A stretch of DNA of 64,000 nucleotides. Origin: Rudanella paleaurantiibacter (GTDB taxonomy: Bacteria; Bacteroidota; Bacteroidia; Cytophagales; Spirosomataceae). Below the pieces are notes generated by a model. It saw only the letters and a program-made list of their open reading frames with translations, was not told the DNA's origin and did no database searches. Both the position numbers and the translations under genes were made by a program. Positions 1 to 8,330 of the stretch are shown here, piece after piece; the stretch's first letter is position 1; every line of letters begins with the position of its first letter. Location: contig NZ_WELI01000006.1 in the NCBI RefSeq assembly GCF_009184635.1, positions 186,001 through 250,000 on the forward strand. The letters are read 5' to 3'.

Positions 1-1
1 G

Positions 2-1003
2 GAACTCAACGCTGGCCCCGACCGGTGCAGTGTAGTGGTGTACTGCCTCACGCGCCATCTGGCCGATGTGTTGCCTATGGTGAAAGAAATGCTCACCGAA
101 CCGGTGTTCCCTGAGAAAGAGTTTGAAGACCTGCGCAACATTACGCTCCAAAACCTGCGCGTCAACCTCGAAAAGAACGCCTATGTGGCCGGGGTGCTGT
201 TTCGGGAAAATCTGTTCGGGAAGGCGCATCCGTACGGGCGTACACAGCGGCCGGAGGTAGTCGAACAGATTACCCGGACCGATATTGCGGGCCATTTCGA
301 CCGAACCATTCGCAACCGGCCCTTTCAGGTCTTACTGGCCGGACACGTGACCGAAGCGGAAGTTGCACTCGTAGATCATTACTTCGGCTCCATGACCTTT
401 GCCGGGGCCGTTACCGACACAGAGGCCCTGCCCGAACGGACCACGAGCCAACCGGTTATTCTGGCCGAAAAAGCCGAGAGTCTGCAATCGTCAATTCGGA
501 TGGGACGCCGGTTGTTTACCCGCGATCATCCCGATTTCTTCCCGATGCTGGTGACCAACGAACTGCTGGGGGGTTATTTCGGGTCGCGACTCATGAAGAA
601 TATCCGCGAAGAAAAAGGGTTCACCTACGGCATTTCGTCAAATCTGATCTCATTCCGGCACGAAGGCTACTTCCTCATCGGTACCGATGTAAAGAAAGAG
701 TTTACCCAGCAAACCCTCGACGAAACCCGGAAGGAGATCCGGCGATTGCAAACCGAGCTTGTTCCGGCCGACGAGCTCGAAACGGTCAAGAATTTCATGG
801 CGGGTGAATTTGTGGGGTCGCTTAACACCCCATTCGAAATTGCGGACCGGTACAAGCTGATTCTGCTGGATGGCCTGCCAACCGATTTTCTGACGAATTA
901 CGTGGCTAACATCCGGTCTGTTTCCGCCGAAACCATTGCCCAAATGGCTACCCGCTACCTGACCGAAACTGACCTTATTGAGGTCGTAGTTGGAGGAAAG
1001 TAA
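2..1003 (+). CDS. M16 family metallopeptidase, C-terminal part (5' truncated by window edge)
   Basis: Pitrilysin/insulinase-type (M16) protease subunit. The reading frame is open to the first base of the window, so the gene starts upstream; the GTG at 35 is not taken as the start because in-frame codons before it continue the fold. The visible ~330 residues contain the inactive-type C-terminal M16 domain, including the conserved segment RLMKNIREEKGFTYG (around residue 190 of the visible part), a hallmark of M16 domains that close the peptidase chamber. The zinc motif HxxEH is not in the visible part and would lie upstream if present. It ends at TAA 1001-1003, and a weak hairpin follows. A second, full-length M16 protease lies at 16.9-19.8 kb, but the two are not adjacent. 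Family assignment is firm; whether it is the active or partner subunit cannot be told. Confidence 0.85.
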   Translation, partial: ELNAGPDRCSVVVYCLTRHLADVLPMVKEMLTEPVFPEKEFEDLRNITLQNLRVNLEKNAYVAGVLFRENLFGKAHPYGRTQRPEVVEQITRTDIAGHFDRTIRNRPFQVLLAGHVTEAEVALVDHYFGSMTFAGAVTDTEALPERTTSQPVILAEKAESLQSSIRMGRRLFTRDHPDFFPMLVTNELLGGYFGSRLMKNIREEKGFTYGISSNLISFRHEGYFLIGTDVKKEFTQQTLDETRKEIRRLQTELVPADELETVKNFMAGEFVGSLNTPFEIADRYKLILLDGLPTDFLTNYVANIRSVSAETIAQMATRYLTETDLIEVVVGGK

Positions 1004-1024
1004 GATTATGCAATAAAATAATGG

Positions 1025-1053
1025 TTTTGGTATATTTGATATGCCAAAAACTT
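1025..1053 (+). terminator. weak hairpin after M16 gene
   Basis: TTTTGGTATA (1025-1034) pairs with TATGCCAAAA (1040-1049) with one G-T pair, and is followed by a T-rich run. A low-stability terminator candidate between the M16 gene and plsY; the remaining spacer to 1155 is AT-rich with nothing else recognisable. Confidence 0.35.
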
Positions 1054-1155
1054 TTATTAAATCTCAACTTTGGGATAATATTGACGGTTTCATGTGTTAT
1101 CATTGCGACTGCCTGCAAAATAAAATGTAGGTTCAATCCATAATAACTCACGTTT

Positions 1156-1806
1156 ATGAGTGTATTGGCTGTAGCCGTAGCGTTTGTACTTGCGTATCTG
1201 TTGGGCTCCATCCCAACGTCTGTTTGGTATGGTCAGGCCTTTTTTGGGGTCGACGTTCGCCAGTTTGGAAGTGGTAACGCGGGAGCCACCAACACCTTTC
1301 GGGTGCTGGGCAAGCGGGCTGGTACAGTAGTAATGCTGGTTGATGTGCTCAAAGGCTACACGGCCGCTTTACTGGCTACGCTCCTGGGGCAGATTGGCTG
1401 GATTACCGAAGACCATATCCTGATTTTTAAGCTTCTGTTTGGCCTCACGGCCGTAGTGGGTCACCTGTATCCGGTGTTTGCTCAGTTTCGGGGTGGCAAA
1501 GGCGTTGCTTCATTGTTGGGTATGGTACTGGCTACGCACCCGGAGGTAGCTGCCGTTTGTATCGGTATCTTTTTGCTGGTGGTGCTTTCGTCGCAGTACG
1601 TATCACTCGGTTCAATGCTGGCTGCACTGGCGTTTCCGGTTCTGCTGCTCATGCGCGCCTTTGGTCAGAAAGAAAGCCCCCTGCTCATTGTGTTTGGCTT
1701 TGTGGTGTTTCTGCTGGTGGTGCTTACCCACAAAAAGAATATCAGCCGAATCCTGAACGGACAGGAAAGCCGAACCGTGCTGATTCGGTTGCGGAAACGG
1801 AAATAA
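1156..1806 (+). CDS. plsY: Acyl-phosphate:glycerol-3-phosphate acyltransferase PlsY
   Basis: PlsY makes lysophosphatidic acid from acyl-phosphate and glycerol-3-phosphate, the first membrane step of phospholipid synthesis. The 216-residue protein has the family length and is strongly hydrophobic, with about five membrane segments. Three PlsY signatures are visible: the early GSIPTS turn (17-22), GSGNAGATN at 38-46 (glycerol-3-phosphate binding), and GHLYPVF...RGGKGVAS around residues 107-126 (acyl-phosphate/phosphate binding). The ATG at 1156 starts directly at the first membrane helix. The tail is basic, as usual. Monocistronic by layout: a strong hairpin terminator follows at 1838-1890. Identification is secure. 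Confidence 0.96.
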   Translation: MSVLAVAVAFVLAYLLGSIPTSVWYGQAFFGVDVRQFGSGNAGATNTFRVLGKRAGTVVMLVDVLKGYTAALLATLLGQIGWITEDHILIFKLLFGLTAVVGHLYPVFAQFRGGKGVASLLGMVLATHPEVAAVCIGIFLLVVLSSQYVSLGSMLAALAFPVLLLMRAFGQKESPLLIVFGFVVFLLVVLTHKKNISRILNGQESRTVLIRLRKRK

Positions 1807-1837
1807 AGATTTACGAAATAGGGTGGGCATACGCCCC

Positions 1838-1890
1838 GAAGCGAAGGCACTGTGCAGAGATTAATTCTGTTCCGGTGCCTTCGCTTCTTT
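1838..1890 (+). terminator. intrinsic terminator after plsY
   Basis: Perfect 13-bp inverted repeat GAAGCGAAGGCAC (1838-1850) / GTGCCTTCGCTTC (1875-1887), 24-base loop, followed by TTT. Lies between plsY and the M20 peptidase gene. Confidence 0.7.
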
Positions 1891-1966
1891 GTATGAGGGT
1901 TTCAAAACCCGCCCGGTTTTTGCCAACTTTGCGAATCAACAGCGTGAACCTAAAAACCAAATCCTG

Positions 1967-3343
1967 ATGAATGCTGCTACTGCATCGTACATTGAGTCAA
2001 ACAAACAGCGTTATTTAGACGAACTGCTCGAACTGCTTCGGATTCCGTCTGTATCGGCCGACTCCAAATTCAAAGATGATGTTCGGCGGGCGGCTGAGTT
2101 TGTCCGTGATAAACTGACAGCGGCCGGTGTCGACCGGGCTCAGTTGTTCGAAACGGCCGGGCACCCGATTGTGTACGCCGAAAAACTGATTGACCCGGCT
2201 CTGCCTACCGTGCTGGTTTACGGCCACTACGACGTGCAACCCGCCGATCCCTACGAACTCTGGCACACGCCCCCCTTTGAGCCAACCATCCGTAACGAGC
2301 GCATCTATGCCCGTGGGGCCTGCGACGACAAAGGCCAGTTTTACATGCACGTGAAGGCCATTGAGGCCATGATTGCCACCAACTCACTGCCTTGTAACGT
2401 GAAGGTGATGATTGAAGGCGAGGAGGAAGTGGGTTCAGACCATCTGGGGCTTTTCGTAACCGAAAACCGTGAGCTTCTGAAGGCCGATGCCATCCTGATT
2501 TCCGACACGAGTATCATTGCCAACGATGTGCCCTCGCTCGAAACAGGTCTGCGTGGCCTTTCGTACGTAGAGGTGGAAGTGACCGGCCCTAACCGCGACC
2601 TGCATTCGGGGGTGTACGGCGGAGGAGTCGACAACCCGGTGAACGTATTGTGCCAGATGATTGCATCGCTGAAAGATGCCGACGGTCATATCACGATTCC
2701 GGGCTTCTACGATAAAGTAGTTGAACTGAGTGCCGACGAGCGTACCGAAATGGCGAAAGCACCTTTTGACCTTGTCGAGTACAAGCGCGATTTGGGTATT
2801 CAGGAGGTGTTTGGTGAGGCTGGTTACTCAACCATCGAGCGGACCTCGGTACGGCCCACACTCGACGTAAATGGTATCTGGGGCGGCTACATTGGCGAAG
2901 GGGCCAAAACGGTGTTGCCATCCAAAGCGTCGGCCAAAATCAGTATGCGACTCGTACCGAACCAAACGCCCGACGAAATCACCGAGTTGTTTACCCGGCA
3001 TTTTGAGTCCATTGCGCCGGCGTCTGTGCGGGTAGAGGTGCGGCCACATCATGGTGGGCTGCCTTACGTGATGCCTACCGACTCGGTGGAGTTCGAAGCT
3101 GCCAGCCGGGCTATGGAAGAGTCGTGGGGGAAAAAACCGATTCCGACCCGGGGTGGAGGCAGTATCCCGATTGTGGCGCTCTTTGAGCAGGAGCTGGGTA
3201 TCAAGTCGATCCTGATGGGTTTCGGGCTTGATATCGACGCGCTTCACTCGCCCAACGAGAGTTATGGCCTGTTTAATTTTTACAAAGGAATCGAAACCAT
3301 TCCCTTGTTTTTCAAGCACTACGCGGCTCTCAAACAGAACTAA
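1967..3343 (+). CDS. M20 family metallo-dipeptidase
   Basis: Cytosolic di-zinc peptidase of the M20 family (dipeptidase/ArgE/DapE-like), predicted to cleave dipeptides or small amide bonds. The frame is open from 1889, but the ATG at 1967 gives the usual N-terminus, so a 458-residue product is chosen. Metal and catalytic landmarks are visible: HYD in YGHYDVQPADP (85-95; ligand His and catalytic Asp), the Asp pair in CDDKGQ (119-124; bridging ligand), EGEEEVGS around 150 (general base and ligand), ISDTS (about 180), and the C-terminal LHSPNE ligand His. The middle RNRDLHSGVYGG-type segment belongs to the dimerisation lid domain. No signal peptide. A MITE-like palindrome and a hairpin terminator follow. 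Exact substrate is unknown. Confidence 0.92.
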   Translation: MNAATASYIESNKQRYLDELLELLRIPSVSADSKFKDDVRRAAEFVRDKLTAAGVDRAQLFETAGHPIVYAEKLIDPALPTVLVYGHYDVQPADPYELWHTPPFEPTIRNERIYARGACDDKGQFYMHVKAIEAMIATNSLPCNVKVMIEGEEEVGSDHLGLFVTENRELLKADAILISDTSIIANDVPSLETGLRGLSYVEVEVTGPNRDLHSGVYGGGVDNPVNVLCQMIASLKDADGHITIPGFYDKVVELSADERTEMAKAPFDLVEYKRDLGIQEVFGEAGYSTIERTSVRPTLDVNGIWGGYIGEGAKTVLPSKASAKISMRLVPNQTPDEITELFTRHFESIAPASVRVEVRPHHGGLPYVMPTDSVEFEAASRAMEESWGKKPIPTRGGGSIPIVALFEQELGIKSILMGFGLDIDALHSPNESYGLFNFYKGIETIPLFFKHYAALKQN

Positions 3344-3361
3344 GCGTATTTTGCATCCTAA

Positions 3362-3459
3362 GAAGCTGTTTGAGTTAATCGCTTTGGTCCGTAAGGGCGT
3401 CTTTGGGCCCTTGGCTTCTCCACTCCTTACAGCCTTAAATCGCTAACTCAAACAACTTC
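3362..3459. repeat. MITE-like palindrome with TAA target duplication
   Basis: A 98-bp imperfect palindrome. The ends read GAAGCTGTTTGAGTTA (3362-3377) and the complement of GAAGTTGTTTGAGTTA (3444-3459), with 15 of 16 matching; the arms continue with further matches toward a GGGCCC centre. TAA flanks it on both sides (3359-3361 and 3460-3462), as expected of a 3-bp target duplication of the TNA type made by IS5-group transposases. It has no coding capacity. It lies between the M20 gene and its terminator-like hairpin. Confidence 0.65.
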
Positions 3460-3460
3460 T

Positions 3461-3498
3461 AAAGAGGAGCGAGAGGGATTCTCTACGCTCCTCTTTTT
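3461..3498 (+). terminator. intrinsic terminator
   Basis: AAAGAGGAGCG (3461-3471) pairs perfectly with CGCTCCTCTTT (3486-3496) and continues into a T-run. It terminates the M20 transcript just before the DUF1207 gene; by symmetry it may work in both directions. Confidence 0.75.
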
Positions 3499-3511
3499 GT
3501 AAGCCTAAATC

Positions 3512-5077
3512 ATGCGCACTACTACTCAATTGATAGGTCTGCTGCTTGTTGCCAGTACGCTGACAGTCTACGCACAGACCCCTACTTCGCCGACGAGCAA
3601 AACGCTGACCCCCGCCGAACAGAAGCGGCAGGAGCGTTTGCAGCGAGAAATCGAAGCGCAACGTAAGTTTAAAGCCGAAATGGCCGAGCGGCAACGGCAG
3701 TATTTTGCCGAACAGGCCGAAAAAGAGCGCAAACGTAAAGAGCGTGAAGCCCAGAAAGAGGCCCAAAAACGGGGCGAAACACCCGCGGCCAAAACAGAAG
3801 CACCAAAGCCTGCACCGTCCAGCATGGCTCCCTCCAGCACGGTACCTCCCGCACCAGCTCCAGCTCCGGCATCGACGCCCGTAACGGCACCATCCAGTGC
3901 GGCACCCTCCAGTGCGGCACCTCCGGCTGCTACATCGCCAATTTCGACGGCCCCGGCTGAGGCACCCACCCCAACACCGAGTAAACCCACCACCGCCGAC
4001 CGCGAGCGCGAAGCCCGACGCGCAGCTGAGGCTGCCCGGCAGGAGCAGGCTGCCCGCGAGAAAGCGGCTCGGCAAGCCCAGGAGGCACAAAACCGCGAAG
4101 CAGCCCAAAAACAGCGTGACGTACTTCAGCAACAGCGCGAGGCCGCCCGTCGGCAGGCGGAGCTGGATCGGCAGCAGCAACAGCAGCAACGGGAGGCCGA
4201 GCGGGCGCTCGATCGGCAAACCAAGGAACAGCGTCGGCGCGAAGAAGCGGCTACGGCTGCGGCAACCCGCCCCGACACAACGGCGGCATTCAGTGCCCGG
4301 AAACAGTTATTTCCCAAAGACCACCTGTTTGCCCCCATTCTACTCGATCCGCTTCAGTCGCAGACGTACGGTAGTGTGTTACCGCTGTTTGTGAGCAATG
4401 GCGAGCGTTACGAAGGAACGATTGTGCCGTTTGCGTTTGGTTTGCAGAAACCGTTCTTCCGGCGGCAAACCGGCACCAACCGGGCCAGCGAATGGGCTCT
4501 CGATGTCGCTTCGTTTACGCAGTTTGAGGTGTACAAAGACGAAAAAATTAACAAGCAACGTCGGCAACTGATTAACACCGACTACCGGGTGGGTATCTCG
4601 TACCACCTTCGGCGCGGAGTTGGCACCTGGCGATTCCGGGCGTATCACCTTTCATCGCACCTCGGCGACGATTTTATCATTCGGAATCAGCTCAATTTCC
4701 GGCTCCCCAACGCTGTCAATTACGAACTGATCGACGCAACGTACAGCCAGCAGATACGTGACGTGCGCGTGTACGGAGGGGTGGGCGTAGGGCTGCGCAT
4801 CTCGCAGGAGCGCAAGCCCCTGAGCGCACAAGCGGGATTCTGGTACAAAAAGCCATCGACCAAAAACGCGCAGCTGGTAGGTGGACTTGATCTGAAAATG
4901 TGGCAGCAAACCAATTTCAGGCCGGGCGTAAAAGCCGGTATCGGAACAACCGTGGGGCAGGGACCCAATAACCTGACATTCCTGCTCGAAACCTACGCGG
5001 GTTTCCGGCCGTACAGCATCTACGAAGCCGACCGGGTGTTCTGGTTGGGTGTCGGGGTGTATCTGCAACCGTTCTAA
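3512..5077 (+). CDS. Exported DUF1207 protein with long charged coiled coil
   Basis: 521 residues. A cleavable signal peptide (residues 1-21, ending in VYAQ) is followed by a Lys/Glu/Arg/Gln-rich helix (about 30-90), a Pro/Ala/Ser/Thr-rich linker (about 92-165), a second Arg/Ala/Glu/Gln coiled coil (about 166-255), and a C-terminal domain from LFPKDHLFAP (about 270) to the end. The C-terminal part has the DUF1207 pattern: short beta stretches, NTDYRVGISYHLRRG, YHLSSHLGDDFI, and a final aromatic LGVGVYLQPF. This is typical of an outer-membrane beta-barrel, and the last residue is Phe. Function of DUF1207 is unknown. The long coil could span periplasm or peptidoglycan (inference). Flanked by terminators on both sides, so it is a single-gene unit. 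Confidence 0.85.
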   Translation: MRTTTQLIGLLLVASTLTVYAQTPTSPTSKTLTPAEQKRQERLQREIEAQRKFKAEMAERQRQYFAEQAEKERKRKEREAQKEAQKRGETPAAKTEAPKPAPSSMAPSSTVPPAPAPAPASTPVTAPSSAAPSSAAPPAATSPISTAPAEAPTPTPSKPTTADREREARRAAEAARQEQAAREKAARQAQEAQNREAAQKQRDVLQQQREAARRQAELDRQQQQQQREAERALDRQTKEQRRREEAATAAATRPDTTAAFSARKQLFPKDHLFAPILLDPLQSQTYGSVLPLFVSNGERYEGTIVPFAFGLQKPFFRRQTGTNRASEWALDVASFTQFEVYKDEKINKQRRQLINTDYRVGISYHLRRGVGTWRFRAYHLSSHLGDDFIIRNQLNFRLPNAVNYELIDATYSQQIRDVRVYGGVGVGLRISQERKPLSAQAGFWYKKPSTKNAQLVGGLDLKMWQQTNFRPGVKAGIGTTVGQGPNNLTFLLETYAGFRPYSIYEADRVFWLGVGVYLQPF

Positions 5078-5087
5078 GCGATGCCAG

Positions 5088-5130
5088 GACTACGGATTGA
5101 GTGGCTTGTACCGACTCAATCCGTAGTCTT
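5088..5130 (+). terminator. intrinsic terminator after DUF1207 gene
   Basis: Perfect 15-bp stem GACTACGGATTGAGT (5088-5102) / ACTCAATCCGTAGTC (5114-5128), 11-base loop, then TT. Confidence 0.75.
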
Positions 5131-5176
5131 ACCAAACTAACCGCCCGAATCCGTTCCATCCCTGCGCCTATTGCAA

Positions 5177-5184
5177 TATCTTTG
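5177..5184 (+). promoter_or_regulatory. candidate Bacteroidetes -7 element (TATCTTTG) before purB
   Basis: TATCTTTG fits the Bacteroidetes primary-sigma -7 consensus TAnnTTTG. No TTTG -33 box is seen at 19-21 bp upstream. It ends only 4 bases before the purB ATG, so if used the mRNA would be almost leaderless. Confidence 0.35.
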
Positions 5185-5188
5185 CCGG

Positions 5189-6529
5189 ATGGAATTATCT
5201 GCGCTGACGGCAATCACGCCCGTCGATGGCCGCTATCGTCGGCAAGTAACCGCTTTGGCCCCGTACTTCTCTGAATTTGGCCTGATTCGGTACCGGGTTC
5301 GGATCGAAATCGAGTACTTTATCGCGCTCTGCGAGTGGCCCATTCCCCAACTGGCTGATACAGATAAGAACCTGTTTCCGACACTCCGGGGTCTGTACGA
5401 AAACTTCACGGAGGCCGACGCCCTTCGGATCAAGGAAATTGAGGCTACAACCAACCACGACGTTAAGGCGGTTGAGTATTTCATCAAAGAAAAACTGCAA
5501 AGCCTGCCCATTGCCGATAAGCTGGAGTTTATCCATTTTGGCCTGACCTCGCAGGACATCAACAACACGGCTATTCCGCTGTTGCTCGACGAGGCTCTCA
5601 AAACCGAAATTACACCCCTTTACCGCGAGGTAAATGAGCGGCTACGGCAACTAGCCGACCAATGGGCCACTGTCCCGATGCTGGCCCGTACGCACGGGCA
5701 GCCCGCTTCGCCAACGCGCCTGGGCAAAGAGTTGCTGGTTTTCTGCGAGCGGATCGACAAGCAGCTCGACCTGCTGGTGCAGATTCCGTCGGCAGCCAAG
5801 TTTGGCGGAGCCACGGGTAATTTCAATGCGCACCATGTAGCCTACCCGGCTATCAACTGGAAACAGTTTGGCGATGCCTTTGTGCAGAGCCTGGGGCTGG
5901 TTCGGAGCCAGTTTACTACCCAGATTGAGCATTACGATATGCTGGCGGCTACGCTCGACGCGTTTAAGCGGCTCAACACGATTCTGATTGACCTGGACCG
6001 TGACATCTGGACGTATGTCTCGATGAACTACTTCAAGCAGAAGCTGAAAGCGGGTGAGGTTGGCTCGTCGGCCATGCCGCACAAGGTAAACCCGATTGAT
6101 TTTGAAAATTCGGAGGGGAATCTGGGCATCGCCAATGCGTTGTTCGAGCATCTGTCGGCCAAATTGCCCATCTCCCGCTTGCAGCGCGACCTGACCGACT
6201 CAACCGTGTTGCGCAACCTGGGCGTACCGTTTGCCCATGCCGTGATTGCCTTAAAAGCGACGCTCAAAGGGCTCAGTAAGCTTGAATTGAATGAAGCGGC
6301 TTTGCGGGCCGACCTCGAAGAAAACTGGGCTGTAGTGGCCGAAGCTCTCCAAACTATTTTGCGTCGGGAAGGCTACCCACAACCCTACGAAGCTCTGAAA
6401 GCCCTGACGCGGACCAACGAGAAAATCACGGCCGATAGCATCCGTCAGTTTATTGAGGGGCTAAACGTGTCGGAGTCGGTAAAAGCCGAGCTCCGCGCCG
6501 TAACCCCGCACGGGTACGTTGGAATATAA
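5189..6529 (+). CDS. purB: Adenylosuccinate lyase
   Basis: PurB catalyses two fumarate-releasing eliminations in purine synthesis: SAICAR to AICAR and adenylosuccinate to AMP. The frame opens at a TTG (5171), but the ATG at 5189 gives the classic MELSALTAITPVDGRY start of the E. coli-type enzyme; 446 residues, the usual length. The fumarase/aspartase superfamily signature GSSAMPHKVNPIDFENSEGN starts near residue 292, with the catalytic Ser in the flexible loop. TSQDINNTA (about 120) and ARTHGQPASPT (about 170, catalytic His) complete the active site. It is cytosolic, a homotetramer by family. It stands alone, ended by a very strong terminator. Highly confident. Confidence 0.97.
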   Translation: MELSALTAITPVDGRYRRQVTALAPYFSEFGLIRYRVRIEIEYFIALCEWPIPQLADTDKNLFPTLRGLYENFTEADALRIKEIEATTNHDVKAVEYFIKEKLQSLPIADKLEFIHFGLTSQDINNTAIPLLLDEALKTEITPLYREVNERLRQLADQWATVPMLARTHGQPASPTRLGKELLVFCERIDKQLDLLVQIPSAAKFGGATGNFNAHHVAYPAINWKQFGDAFVQSLGLVRSQFTTQIEHYDMLAATLDAFKRLNTILIDLDRDIWTYVSMNYFKQKLKAGEVGSSAMPHKVNPIDFENSEGNLGIANALFEHLSAKLPISRLQRDLTDSTVLRNLGVPFAHAVIALKATLKGLSKLELNEAALRADLEENWAVVAEALQTILRREGYPQPYEALKALTRTNEKITADSIRQFIEGLNVSESVKAELRAVTPHGYVGI

Positions 6530-6545
6530 GTAACTGGAAGATACG

Positions 6546-6595
6546 ACGGTCTGGTACCCAAAATAGGCTTGCTTTGGGTACCAGACCGTTTTTTT
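6546..6595 (+). terminator. strong intrinsic terminator after purB
   Basis: Perfect 17-bp stem (6546-6562 / 6573-6589; core GGTCTGGTACCC) followed by seven T. The convergent polyferredoxin gene ends at 6594, so the T-run overlaps its stop region. Confidence 0.85.
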
Positions 6596-8117
6596 AGATG
6601 TTACGGGTATCGACTCGCCCGGTTTCGAGGTTCAGAACCCCCCGCGGGCACACGGCCGAACAGATACCGCAGCCCACGCACGACGAGCGCACGATGTCTT
6701 GCTGACGTTGGGCGTACCAGCGCACATCAATACCCATTTCACAGTAGGCCGAGCAATTGCCGCACGAAATACACTGCCCCCCGTTGGTGGTAATCCGAAA
6801 GCGTGATTTAAAACGCTGGACCAGACCCAGATACGCGGCCAACGGGCACCCAAACCGGCACCAGACCCGGTTGCCCATGATGGGGTAAAAACCGGTACCA
6901 ATAACCCCCGAAAACAGGGAGCCTATGTAAAACCCATAGGCCGACCGAACGCTGTACGAATCGAGCACACCCAGCACAGTCGATTGGCCGGTGAAGTAGG
7001 TGTACAGAACGAGGGCCGTCATCACTACGGCGAAAACCAGTACGCTATGAACCATCCACCGCTCAAACTTCCAGGCCTCCAGCCGTTTGTCGGACAGTTG
7101 GCGGTACGGGTCACCGAGGGTTTCGGCCAGGCCCCCGCAGCCACATACCCATGAGCAATACCAACGCTTGCCGAAAAAGTAGGTGAGTACCGGCACGCCC
7201 ACGACGGTCAGAATAATGCCCCAAACGAGCATAAACACTCCGAAGGTGCCAGCCTCAATTTTGGCGTTGAGCTCGTAATCGAAGAAAAAATCGTAGTCGA
7301 GCGGCCAAATATTTTTCAAGTCCTGATACGGCTGGTTGAGCAAAGCGAGTATTTCGGGGATCAGGAAGGCAAATGAGACCTGAAAGAACATCACCGAAGC
7401 CGTACGCCATTGCTGATATGGGCTGTGCCGGTGCCGAACCAGCATTCGGATGCCCATGACCAGAATCACCACCGTGTATAGAAATCCGTACAGGAACCAT
7501 TGGCTGGCGAGTGTTTCGGTGCCCTGTTTGCCGCTAATCAGTTGCCGAATGGGGCTCACCAGGAGTGTCCAGTTGGTCAGGTATTCGGGGAAGAAATAAA
7601 GCAGGATATAAAACCCAATCAGAAACGACCCCACGAGCCAGGCTACCCAACCCCTATTGGTGGCTGGATGCTCGTACAAATGCTCGTTTCGAATACCTGC
7701 CGGGCCCCGGTATTTTGGGTTAATGAGCACATATAACAGCCCACCCAGTGTAGCTAAGCCAATACTCAGCCAGAACCACAGCCACGGATGGCTGGCCACG
7801 GCCCCTACCGACGCGGCCTGGGTTACGGCAAATGTATAATTGTCATAAATCACAGCATCCCATTGGCTTTGGGTACGCATCTCTTCATTATAGCCATCTA
7901 TAGCGCCCTGAAATGCCCCGATAAAGGCTATCTGGTTATCGTAAAGTTTGTCGCGCATAGGGGCCGTTCGGTCGAGCAGAACTGCCCGGTGTTCGGGTTT
8001 TACTAGGCCCGTCAGCGCGCTTTCGGTAAGCCGGAACTGCCCCAGTGTGAGGGTGAATACGAAAACCGCAAAACCGGTCAGAAAGAGCCCAAGCTCCAGA
8101 TTACGTAAGAGGTGCAT
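6594..8117 (-). CDS. Membrane-bound 4Fe-4S polyferredoxin (NapH/NosR/CcoG-like)
   Basis: A 507-residue polytopic membrane protein with cytosolic iron-sulfur centres, of the kind that passes electrons between the quinone pool or a flavin and a partner. About seven membrane segments are visible. Two Cys-rich loops, WYCSWVCGCGG and WCRFGCPLAAYLG, match the CxxxC(P) motifs of NapH/NosR-type proteins. The C-terminal end carries two 4Fe-4S motifs: CISCGNCSAYCEMG (about 450-463) and CVGCGICSAVCPRG (about 478-491). The family is used in nitrate/nitrous-oxide reduction and cytochrome oxidase assembly, but no nos, nap or cco gene is adjacent, so the partner is unknown. The long first periplasmic segment (about 25-110) lacks an FMN-binding motif that I can see. 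Divergent from the small gene at 8331. Confidence 0.82.
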   Translation of the reverse strand: MHLLRNLELGLFLTGFAVFVFTLTLGQFRLTESALTGLVKPEHRAVLLDRTAPMRDKLYDNQIAFIGAFQGAIDGYNEEMRTQSQWDAVIYDNYTFAVTQAASVGAVASHPWLWFWLSIGLATLGGLLYVLINPKYRGPAGIRNEHLYEHPATNRGWVAWLVGSFLIGFYILLYFFPEYLTNWTLLVSPIRQLISGKQGTETLASQWFLYGFLYTVVILVMGIRMLVRHRHSPYQQWRTASVMFFQVSFAFLIPEILALLNQPYQDLKNIWPLDYDFFFDYELNAKIEAGTFGVFMLVWGIILTVVGVPVLTYFFGKRWYCSWVCGCGGLAETLGDPYRQLSDKRLEAWKFERWMVHSVLVFAVVMTALVLYTYFTGQSTVLGVLDSYSVRSAYGFYIGSLFSGVIGTGFYPIMGNRVWCRFGCPLAAYLGLVQRFKSRFRITTNGGQCISCGNCSAYCEMGIDVRWYAQRQQDIVRSSCVGCGICSAVCPRGVLNLETGRVDTRNI

Positions 8118-8235
8118 GTGTTAACCAAGGCGAAGAATGTACTTGTGTAATATACGACACCCGGCTTGTAATGGTTCTATGCCGGTCGATTAAACCATTA
8201 AGTAGATTTTGGCTCTAAAGTTTGGTTACTAAGAA

Positions 8236-8284
8236 GGAATTCCAATTAAAATTTTATGAAACATATGGAATTCCTATTGTATAG
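8236..8284. promoter_or_regulatory. paired GGAATTCC palindromic boxes (operator candidate)
   Basis: Two identical 8-bp palindromes GGAATTCC at 8236-8243 and 8277-8284, set 41 bp apart (about four helical turns), within AGGAATTCCA / TGGAATTCCT arms. The second box sits between the candidate -33 and -7 elements of the 8331 gene, where a repressor would block polymerase. Confidence 0.4.
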
Positions 8285-8305
8285 TCAGTCTAGTGTCTAA
8301 ATTTG
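8274..8305 (+). promoter_or_regulatory. candidate promoter of the 8331 gene
   Basis: The -7 element TAAATTTG (8298-8305) fits TAnnTTTG; a TATG at 8274-8277 is one base from the TTTG -33 box with a 20-bp spacer. The predicted start of transcription is near 8311, leaving a 20-base leader before the ATG at 8331. Confidence 0.45.
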
Positions 8306-8330
8306 TTTAAACGCTTTTGCCGTAGCTGTT

